Source: Phoronis ovalis
Lineage: Eukaryota; Phoronida; Phoronidae
Assembly (NCBI GenBank): GCA_028565635.1
Contig: JAOXYB010051501.1
Location: forward strand, 1 to 20,171
Length of the DNA: 20,171 bases
Direction of reading: 5' to 3'
Below are positions 1 through 11,300 of the stretch, piece after piece. The notes under the pieces were generated by a model. The model worked only from the letters and a program-made list of their open reading frames with translations, was not told the DNA's origin and searched no databases. Numbering within the stretch: position 1 is the first letter of the stretch; every line of letters begins with the position of its first letter. The position numbers and the translations under genes were made by a program.

Positions 1-2191
1 ACATTGCACTTCATGTATAATTCATAGACACAGGAAATTTGTAGTAATTGCTCTATATATAGTAGGTGTTTCTATAATTACCTAGTATTTTCATTCTTAA
101 AAATGATGCTGTTAATTTATTTATGTAGAAATGTTAATGTGTTTATTTAATATTGCCAACACTCTCCATTCATTTTGTGTTTTTTTCTTATGAAATATTT
201 TCTGGTACCCTAAATTTACCAGTCCTTTATTGGCGAATATTCAAAAATAATTCTATCAAGTCTTACCAATTATAATGTTAAAAACTATCTTTTTTGTTGC
301 ACTTTATTACAGAAAGATAACTAAAATCAGAATAAACAGAAATACAAAATATAGACTCTAGATAGTTTTTGTAGATGCTAAGTGTTTTGGAAAACAATTA
401 GGTAATTTGCCATTATGTTTTGAAAAACAATTGGTAGATCTAACAGATTGTGATTCGAAAACAACTGAATGATTAAACTGCAATATTAAGAAATCAGGGA
501 GATAGATGACTGATTGCACAAACATTAGTAACGAAAAATTGAGAAAAAATGTAGATGATCTGAACATACATAAGCAAAACAGTCATACTGTTGCTTGTTA
601 GCTTATGGAATTGTCTTTAGAGAGCTTTCTCTTTATGTGCACCTGCTTCTACAAAATACTGTAATGTAAATATTTTGAAGATAAATATATTAAATCAGTG
701 TTGTGTTTGTTATTTAAGTAAGGTATAATGTTACTCCTAGATTTGTAACGAAGGTCACAATGAGTACTATTGATTTATCATTTTGAATTATTTATATCAG
801 TTCTGTTTTAGGGAAAGCAGTATCAGTTTAAGAAATGTCTAGTGAAACATGAAAAGTAAAAAAATTGTAATATTTAACCATTTGCTTAACTTTTAAAAAT
901 AAAGACAATGTTTATGTAATGAATTATATTGAATTAAGGTAATCATTATTTAGAAACAGTTTTGTTTTAGTTTAGGCTAGCTAGTTAAAACTAAGCAAAC
1001 CAATTTGTCCAAAAAGTTCCAAGCTATTTGATGCTACTTTGTGAGACGGATTTCAATTGCATATCTGGAATGATGTGTTATACACAGATATGTACACCTT
1101 TGCACTGAGTCTCAAAGAAGAAAGGCATTGGCTTCCAAAATGGCCATATTAGTTGAAGACCTAGCTGAATCAAGGATCAGAATATAAAAATTTATTTCAT
1201 GCATATTACTAATAGTTGTAGGTGAAGATAACTGTATGTAAACCCTATAATGTTCTCTATGTAAAGAACTGGTGATGTATAGGTGATGTGGATAATTTTC
1301 TGCTGCTTGCATTGTAAATTTTTAAAGTGGCTGATAAATTAAGCCAGAAACAATGCCTTGTCTGCCAAGTATAAAGATTGAAGTTGAAACACCTTGCATG
1401 AAATGCAGGATCTGTCTCCAGTGTTTTCATTGTAATCAATTCTGTGGAGCCTCAGTCATTAACATTTTAATACCCATAGTTGGCCTCAGGTATAATATTT
1501 CTTTTCAGTTGGGTAAATATATGTTTTATCATATTTGATAACCTGTACAAGATTATTGATATGCTACTAGAACTGTGTCAATACTGAATCCATGATAGCT
1601 TTTCAATAACCTGGATGGATGAAGAATAAAAGCCCTTAATACTAGAATACTTAAGTTGTGTGTTTTTATAATGGATCACATTTATTTGTTGAGTGTAATT
1701 TTATAAGTTGACTTAAAAAACGCTCTTGATCAGAATAATCTTTTAACTGTCAATCATAAACTTAATGAAGTTTGGTAATTTTTTATGAATATAATTATTT
1801 AATTACATAACATTTTAGCATTTATAATGAACTCTCATGCAGTAACTTTTTGCTGCCATGCTAAGTTTTTTGTAAAACCTCTTATCTACTATCAAATAAT
1901 TATATAATGATGAACATCCAGTAGTTTCTACCAATAAATGTTACTTAAATTTATATTTATAAAACTTAAAAGACAGGATATTAATTTTGGCACAGTTGCT
2001 TTGTACAAGGTCAGATATGTTAGTGTCATCCAAAATCCAGATTTGTAACCTCGCTGTTTGATTTACCACATTTTGATACATTTTCAGTATACCTGATACC
2101 TTTTCCTTGTTTAGATTTTATTTCTGCTTTACTTTTTTTCTAATTATCCTCTTTCACATGTTCGCGACTAATAATTTTTTTTTTTACATAG
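1..2191. other. No gene recognised; probably intron upstream of the first exon in view
   Basis: The stretch is AT-rich with frequent stops in all six frames and no ORF above about 70 codons. I looked for an ankyrin-coding exon ending in phase 0 next to a GT donor, which the next exon would need, and did not find one. It ends with a long T tract and ATAG acceptor (about 2176-2191). An imperfectly spaced inverted repeat (CATATCTG near 1061, CAGATATG near 1086) is visible. Because the first exon here opens inside an ankyrin repeat, the gene start must lie further left. Confidence 0.6.
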
Positions 2192-2365
2192 TCCGTCCTG
2201 TGCCACCAAGACGACTGCGTTAAACTCCTTCTCGAGCATCGGGCCGATGTCAATGTCATCGATAAATTAGGCAACTGTTGTCTACATTACGCAGCGTCTG
2301 ATAATCTGTATGACATCGCTAACTATCTAGTGAGATGCGGAGCAAAATGTGATATTAAGAACAAG
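2192..2365 (+). CDS. Exon 1 in view: ankyrin repeats (end of one, one complete)
   Basis: 58 codons, phase 0 at both ends, preceded by a long T tract plus ATAG and followed by AAG|GTAAGA. It encodes the second half of one ankyrin repeat (CVKLLLEHRADVNVIDKLGN) and a complete one with LHYAAS and ANYLVRCGAKCDIKNK. The exon is visibly richer in G and C than the flanking introns. Upstream exons with the rest of the ankyrin domain and the start codon are outside the window. Confidence 0.88.
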
Positions 2366-5300
2366 GTAAGAGATTTAATTTTTTTAAATTAAACTGTAAC
2401 TATTGGTCAGGTGAATTTACCATATAATCTTTTTTTATTAGTTTGATTATCTGGATAGTTACATTTGTCATTTTCTTGTACGTCATCCTGATTAACCCGC
2501 ACTTGAAATATAGTGTAAGCACTTTATTTATTGAGGTCGAATATTCCCCCTCTAGCTGTGGATTACAATCATAAAAAAGTAAACGCACTACTTTAAACAT
2601 ACTAAATCCACTCTTGAAGGCTATTAGATAATTTTGTATGACAACTGTTTTGAACTTTTGTAGTATTTAGCTAATATTAATTAATTGTTGCAGCATATTA
2701 CAAAAATATTTACTGTAAGTTATATGACATGCTTTTCTTAATACCATTGTCATATTTTTCTCACAAATGTTTTCCAGGAAGGTAAAACTCCATTACACAT
2801 ATCTTCAGCTGAAAGACACAAAGACATCTGTCAGTTATTGTTAGAAGAAGGTGCCAATATAAATGCTCAAGACAATGACAGGAGGTATCTAAGTTATTGG
2901 CAGTAAAATTTGCTATCTTATTGTTAGAAGTGCTCATGACATGTTACATAATAATTGTTGTGTTGACTTTTGTACAAAAATATCAAGTGATTATTATCAA
3001 TCATTAAAACCAACATTTTAACAGAAGTCCAATATGCTTAACAGCCCCCTCTCAAGTAATTACTGAGCAAAAGAGAATCCCATTAAATCAACTTTCCCTT
3101 TTTAATGTTTGTAATAGATATTAGGTAAAGCCATGTTTTAACTTTCAGTCATTTCATTACAAACAAGACTTTGAAATTTTCAAAACCTAATACACAAAAC
3201 AAATCCTCCTTTGAATGAAGCAACCACATAAGAGGCTTCTTTTCAGCAATTGAAAAGTTGACTGAATTACACTCCCAACTGCTGTTGAGGTGCCTCCCAT
3301 CCTTTCATACTAAGGATATCGTCAGGATCAGTAACATACACTGTACTTTAATATAGGTATGTGCTATGAAGAGATGTGTACATTATTAGTTAATCTAACC
3401 TTGAGGCCTATGATTTTACTAATAAACGTTATTAGTATTACTTATTGATTTGTAGTTATCAGTGCCACCGATAATACCCTAGTCATACATAGACCTTTAT
3501 TTTATGGCTTTGCAGGACAGCATTGATGCAGGCCTGTCATGATGGCGATTCTGGCCTTGTGAAGCTGCTTCTCCAGTTCAAGGCTGACACATTATTTAAA
3601 GATGCCAAGGGTACGTCTGCAATTTGTTTGAAATAGTGTTTGTTTTGAATTCCCATTTAAAGATGCCAAGGGTACGTCTGCAATTTGTTTGAAATAGTGT
3701 TTGTGTTGAATTCCCAAATGATAATTCATTGGAATGAAGTGCAACAGGAAGACATTCCAGTTCAAATGGTTGAAAATAAGTTAAAATATTTTTTCTGTTT
3801 GACAGTGTATTTAAGATCTCTATTTATTTAATTTAGCATTATTTTTTATTTGTTTTGTACTACTGTAACTTTATATAAATGTTTTATAGTTTGAAGTAAA
3901 ACATTATCAGTTTATTGTTTTTCTTAATGATTGTTTGTTAATACATCTATGTTGCCACTGTCGCAATTTTTCCTTTCCGTAAACTTACAGACTGTAATAC
4001 TGATACATCCATCTACTGTGTCAGCACATCAATAATATTCTTGCAGGTTGGACTGCTGATGATTGCGCTGTTATGGCTGGACATCATGGATGTTCGCAGC
4101 TAATTGCCGATGCTGACACGAAGAGTGGACGTTCGCCTAGACATGCACCTCTTTCAAGTGATCGGAGTTCTAATAAATCAACTCCTGCTCATAAAGCCGC
4201 ACCGGTCAAAGCTGGTTTCGGAGCACCAGCATTAGATGGAGGTCTGATGTAATTTTGTTTTAGACCCCCTCAAATTTGAAGCACTTTTTAATTCATTTTT
4301 AGAAGCTTGAATGTGAAATTGTTGTATAAAATCTGGTAGTTATTTTTAATGGGTGCATGAAGTTTTACTAAAAGGCATTCTATAACACCTGATATTAAGT
4401 TCAGTTGTAATTTGAACGTACTAAGTAAATTAACTGCCATCTGCACTTTACCAGTGTTGATATTATTTGTGTTACAATATTCATTCACTTCTTATATACT
4501 TCAATTGAAAGTTAAACAACTGTGGAGCTATTTCTTCATCCGTTTGTTACATTTATTAGTGTTGCCAACCCCCGATGGAGCAGGCAACTCATTAGCTTTA
4601 GTCTATTTTATCAAGGCTGATGGTTATTTAGTTTATTATAGTTGCAAGTCTTAACACGAGTGAACACATGAGGTATATGCTCTGGAAATGATTTGATTGT
4701 AAAAACAGGAAGCAGCCATGAATGACATCATCTGTTTTCAGTATTATTGTAGTGTGTGATGATTAAATCAATGAAATAATTGTGAACCATCTTATCTGTT
4801 TTAGGGAATGATGATTGGTCAGATAATACTGCAAGTAAGATATCAGAAGCTGGTGGTGGAGGGGGAGACGACTCCTGGGGAGATACTGATGATGATGATT
4901 TGCCTATCAATGTCAGCAAAAAGGTACATAATTACATATATTCCACACTACACTCACTGGCCAATAAATGGTGCTGTTATAATTTAAATTCTTTTGCAGT
5001 TAAGACATCTTGTCTGAAAATAAAAGACAGCTGAAAGGGGTATTGTAATAATGCTGTGAAAAGTTGTTTTTCGATTAAAACAGTGTTTAAAATCCATAAC
5101 TATTATCATGTACTAAAGGAACTTTAAGGATTTTGTTTATTATGTTCTGTCCGCTGATCCCATTATTAAGATAGTGGGTCTAATTGTGTGAGATCAGACA
5201 AAAGCACCTTGATACATTGAAGACAGTGCTGTTACAGTATCCCCTATGAGCTCATTTAATAAATATTGTTCCATTATCGTTAATTATTAACTGCTTGTAA

Positions 5301-8300
5301 TCACTGTCAAAACTATGAAATATATTAATTAGAAATCCTGTGCTATAACCGACCTGATAAAGTTATATTGTTGTCAGTTCAACTGTCTTCGTATTTATGT
5401 ATTGTTATCCCTTACATAGGACCCACATAATGATGATGATGATAACACTCAACCCCAGGTATTAATCTGTGTGTGAACACAATGTGTTATCCACAACACT
5501 ACAAAAATATTTACTGTAAAACAATGCACAATCTTTATGTAGCTGCTGTATTAATATTTACTTTGTCTTGCATTCATCGGTTGGATGCGATGCCATTCTT
5601 TGGTCAGATTTGTCTATAATTTGTAATTTTAATCAATGTTTATAATACAATCATGCACTACTTGGACTTCTATACACAGGGCAGGTTCTTCTTCATTTTT
5701 CTTAGTTTTAACAAATAATAACTGTTTTTTCTAAATAACCCTGTCAATAATGCTTTTTTTGCTGAACTATTTTGTTCCTATATTGAGTAGTTTGTACACA
5801 GTAAAGTTAAAGTTTTCAATTGTGTGAGGCCTAAAATGCTTTTAATAACTAATTTCTGTTTTTGTGGATAAATATATAAATAATGAAATCGGAGGTATTG
5901 AGACATTTTAAACAAGATTTCATTTATAATTACCTCCTTAAGAATATCGGAACACATATAGAGAAACTTTAGATATGAGAATTCACATTCTGTTCATGGA
6001 TAAGTTTGGACGCTCGAATTATATTCGATGCAACTATCATTCACTGTTTCTGTTTTGTCTCTAGAAACAAGTACCTAAATTAAACCTATCAAAATTGCTC
6101 AAGCCGTCCGACGACGAATCAGGTAAGTGGTTGTGTACACTGTTGCTATGATTACTGCCAAGTTTTAGAGAAGTCTTCAATGTATAATAGCTAATTTTAT
6201 TAGTCACATCTATTATGTGCATTTTAATCAATTTTCACCAAAATTTTACATCTGTTCCTAGTATGTTTGTTTACTTTTTATAATAAAACACATATAATGC
6301 ATGCAGTTTAATATTGTTTTCAGTCCTGTTCCATTTTTCCTGCAAAAAAGTATGACTGTGCATTTTCAATGAAATTGTTTATGATATTATAGAATCAGTG
6401 TGTGTCAATTATGGAAACACTCCACAGTGATGTACTAATTCACCCCCACCATGTCCTTACATGCATAAGACATCCAAGCTCCTTGTCAAATTATATTTAA
6501 ATAATAAGATTGATTAGCTAAAAAACAGTTTGCCTTTCTCAGATCTTACATTTGAAAAATGCATTTTTATGTTAGTATACTTTCATTGACATTGCCTATA
6601 GGAACTATTTCCATATCTGTCTTCCAGCAATTTAGATGCAGCAGTCTTTTGTTGTTTTAGAAAAACTACATTATGTCAAATGACATTTTTTCCAGACACA
6701 GCCAGAAGTACAAATCGCTCAACAAAGATACCCAAACTGACCAATCAAGACAAAGCTGTCAAGCGGGCTGATTCTGATGCAAGTGTTCAGCGTACTGACT
6801 CCAATGTGAGTCATGGAACTGCTGCAAAAACCCGTTTACCTCAACCTGTTAAGAAAACAGATTCTACCCGATCTAACGAGCCGTCCATGAGATCTGAACA
6901 GTCCTATCAATCTAATGAACAAAGCACCTGGTCAGATAATGATAGTCCATCTCCACAGCCAATCAAAAAAAGTAATGCTCTACAGCCACAGAAAGAAATA
7001 AAGAAGAAGAACAATGTGGCTGCAGATAATGGTGAATCAGATTGGGACGTGAGTTTTTTTAGTTATAATAATTTGTATTCACTGATAGACAAATCCTTCT
7101 GTTTTTTCTTGTGTTGCTGATTTATCTTCACATGTAATTATGTCTATTTCTGGTTTTCAGTCTTCTCAAGATGAGAATGATGATTTAGTGATGTCTGCTC
7201 TGATGGGTGATGCCCAGTCAGCTGGAACTGCTAAGAAAGTCAAACCAGAGGTGAAAAGGAATAATAAAGTAAGATAGATTTTTAAAATCTTAAATACACT
7301 TATTTTTTTCTACTTGTTTAAAACACAAGAACATTTAATGTTACTTCCATTCGAATTGATGAAACTTGTCATTAACAAACTATCGTGTATTGTACTATTG
7401 GATAACTCAGTAATTCTTGTGAACTATTGTCTCAAGATTTAAAAAAAAAAAATTATTACAGGATGCTGAAGATGTGCCCATGACAAGCACACTTAAGAGT
7501 ACTGGATCGACTATGACTAAAGATAAACAAGCAGGTTTGTAATATACCAGCACATGCATATTGTGAGGCATAAGAAAAAAATGTTTAACATTCAAGTATA
7601 AATGGAAATATTGCATAGCGAAATTCATTTTGGTGCTTTTGTGAAATAAACTTTAAAAAGTGCAGAAAGTCATCAAAGAAAAATACAATGTATAGTGTAA
7701 TAGTAATTCTTAGTGAAAAACTACATTGAGTCCTGTGGAAATCAGAACTTACCTTATTTCAGCACATCCCATTTACTCCTCCTCTTGAGCCTTTTGATAT
7801 GTTAAAAAGGATTCCAACAAACCACTTGCATGCACTTTATATTTGAGTTATGATTGTGTAGTCCTCGTGCATGCATTGCAGTGATGTTAATATCTAGATG
7901 TGTTTTTCTTCGCAGAAATAATGGCTGATCTAGGAATGAGTGATATCTCAGAAGTTAGTGATCCTGATGATTTAAGTGCAAGTTCACCAAGAAAGTCAGG
8001 ACGTGGAGATTCAGACTGGGATTCAATGATGGAGTCAGGAAATGACACTGCACAACCGGAGCTGAAGTTCTCCGTAGTGCAGAAAGAGGTACAACAGTAC
8101 AACACTCTATTCAAATCTTCCTAATAATTATGCATGCATCATTCAGAAATGTTTAGTGGTGTAGTGAATATCAGTTTGCAAGTGCAATGTTGATTTGTTC
8201 AATAGTTTCTACTGATGTTACTGTAAACTACAGTGTTTTGGTTCAAATTTTTCCAACATGTATTTTTAGTCGAATAATATCAAATAGTTAATAGGTATTT

Positions 8301-11300
8301 CAAATTTTTCCGTGTGAGGTATCTTTTCATTTGTAATTAATATCTTAAATAGCTTTTGATTCAACTAAATCTTTCTTTTGTCGCACTTGGAAACTTCCCG
8401 TTTTCTTTGTTTTACTGGCTTGAAGATATGAACAACGATCTGGGCAGTTTGTTAATGGGTAGTTAAGAGGAATAATATCTGTGAATGGTTCAATCTCTAC
8501 TTGTTTCAGTCTGATTTTGATTCCACAATCGATGAAGAACCACCAGAGTCATTGGACAACAGAAACAGCCAATCAGAGGTGAGAAAATCAACATCCATGA
8601 TTCTGAACACTATTTTCCCTTGTACACTCTCTGCTTCATCTACGCATGCTTCTATTCTTGCTTCTGATTCAAAACCTGTTACAAATGTAGAAAAGAAAAT
8701 CTTATTGCAGACGCTTGAAGGAAATCTTATGAATGATAAATATGTAGATAGCAGAAGTGAGAATCATGAACTGGACGAAATGTCTGTGAGGATGAATGTT
8801 GCCGTTCAGAAATGTGGCAGCCAACACAATCCTGACAGTGACATTCTAGACTATCTGTCCACAGCTAGTTATTCTTCACCTTGTACGTCTGATAGTGACA
8901 GAGAGTGTCTCTCCAAGCGAAAATCTTCAACCAGTTATGACAGGTCTGCAGAGAAGAGCGTAACGTGTACTTCAATATTCCAACAAAGGATATTATCCCC
9001 AAGTCCTGCTAGAAAGGAATCAAAAGAGTTATTAAAGAAAGCAACTCTCAATCGATCACTGTCCTTGACAGGGTGTTCGCAAGAAAAGTTGCCCACAAAT
9101 TCTTCACCACTATTTACGAAGCTTCGAGATTGTTACTCAAATAGCACAAATGTTATGCAGCCATATTCTAGACATTTCTCAAAAAAGTCCAGTACTTTAA
9201 ATTTAAAAGAGGAGGATAACGATGCTAATAACGAATCGGTAGAATGTGACGCTAAGGCCAATAAGCCTCCGTCTTTTCGACCTCTTTCCCCATGCTCCAG
9301 TGAATCTGAATCTACAATTCCAAAGAAGCGTCTGAAAATGAGGCGTCAGTTGCCTTGCATACCAACAGAGACTATAAAACTGGCCAAAGCTAAATATGGG
9401 CTGTCATCTCGAAGAGATGTCATTTTTCAACATATCCGTCGTCTGAAAAGTGAAATGACATTACATAAGCTGTATGGTTTCGATTTCCGTGACGATATCT
9501 CCCTGACATCATCCAGCAGCTTTCATACACTTTGCAGTGGCTCTGCAGCAGATGAGTACCTTAGTTTATACACTCAGAGTGATAACTTATGTATCACTGG
9601 CTCAAGTCAGGACTCAGAGTCAGAATCATTTACTGCTTATTTGTCACCACACCCATGTGAGTCCTATACGGACCTCAGCGTATATAGCGGATTTACTACT
9701 TCAACTGGTGATAGAACTCCAAGAAACATAGACTTTCTTAGTAAAATTTGCAAAAACTCTCAGGAAACAGTGGAAAAGGAATCTGTTAGCCTCCCTCAAA
9801 ACACTAATTTGGGATATTCAAACTATGAAAGTGTTGACAAATCAGCTTCAAACTATGAAAATGTGGAAGAATCAAGTGAATTCACTGATGCTGTTTTATC
9901 CATGATTGAACATGATTCAAGCATGAAAGATGACGAAGAAAAAACTTCTGTCTTCAATACAAAATCATCTTGTACACTAACAGTTTTGCCAAATCAGAAC
10001 ACTATCAAGGGTGACACTGAATTGAAGTTGGTTGATCAAATCGCGGATGAAACACAGGAGTACCCCACTAATGGACAGTCCACTTGTAGTGGTCAGAGTG
10101 ACCAGAGGTTGTATACGAAGCTAGTATACTGCACTGAGAGTGACTCCAATTTAAAAACTGAATCTTTTGAGTACTGTAAAATTGACAGCTCGTTGGAAAT
10201 GGGCAATAAATCGCTGGATAGTTTGTCAGTGGTTAGAAAGCCTGATATGACAGAATTCTTTGATATACCTACTGTCAGCGTTTCAATTGAAGATCCTGTT
10301 GAACAAATAAGGGAAGTCGGAAATCAAATAATTTACCCTTCTTCTGAAATTGGAGCTCTATTCAATGAAAAGTCTAGAAGTTGTGAAGAAAAACAGGACT
10401 TGAAGAAAAAGACAGCACAAAAGGTTGAAACACAATCGGAGAGCATCAAAGCTTATGCATCCTTTACAGAACTGCCTCCAGGAGAGGTTTTGCAAACAGT
10501 TACTGATGCTAGTCCTAGTTTCCACAAATCTGCCATTCTTAGCTCCAAAACTAGATCAACAATTGTTGATGATGTAACACATAGAGAGATACATCTGGAA
10601 AAAAAGAGATGTATGAAACAATCATCTCTGGGTAATTGTAATATCTCACACCAGATAGCTTTGAGCATAGGCAACAGTGATGCTGCTTCACAAAGCTCAG
10701 ATGGAGATAAATGTATCATTCACAGTGATGACAAATCTAAGACAACTAATCAGTCATGTCTTTCTAAATATTCTGGTAGATTTGAACAGACACATTTGCT
10801 ACCTAGAACTGAAGACAAATACGAAAACGACTCTGAAGATCATTCTTCTGACATCAAACATTATGCTTCTGGCTTAAAATCCTCGAACAAAATACTGTCT
10901 GGTAGTCATTCTGGAGAATTTAAACTCAAGAAAAAGATATGCTCTGATAGTGATAAAAGTTCTCATAGGTCTTCGGAGAGTGACATATTCGAACGTGTAA
11001 GTTTTAGCGTCGATTCTGCAGACAGCGTAAAGGTATCACTGCTCGGCACTGAAAAGGAAGATGAATTTTCCCCATCAGCTTCAGTTATGTATACCACTGC
11101 TCCACTGTGGCTTATGGATGAGAAATGTGAAGAGCCGGATTACTCTGTTCAACCTGTTTCTCCTACTGAATACCGACTGAGACATGGTATGACCTCAGAA
11201 TCTATACCCTCAAGTATACTTGGCACACCGGACTGGATAAAAAGCTGGCCTTTACCAGAAAGAGTGAATGTTATAAAAAATGCTGCAGTATCTAGCAATG

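Larger units (their letters stand above)
2699..5519 (+). repeat. Exact 20-mer shared by two introns
   Basis: TACAAAAATATTTACTGTAA occurs at 2699-2718 and 5500-5519; flanks do not match. In AT-rich introns this may be chance or the core of a degraded dispersed repeat. Confidence 0.5.

Noticed and set aside
1257-1538. Overlapping ORFs on both strands, the plus one Cys-rich (MKCRICLQCFHC)
   Set aside because: About 60 codons each, no regular zinc-finger spacing, no suitable splice sites in phase with the ankyrin exons; probably chance.
8501-8509. Translation start of the giant frame just before 8510
   Set aside because: The first codon there is TTG, not ATG, and these bases are the intron acceptor (TTGTTTCAG). 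The frame is entered by splicing.
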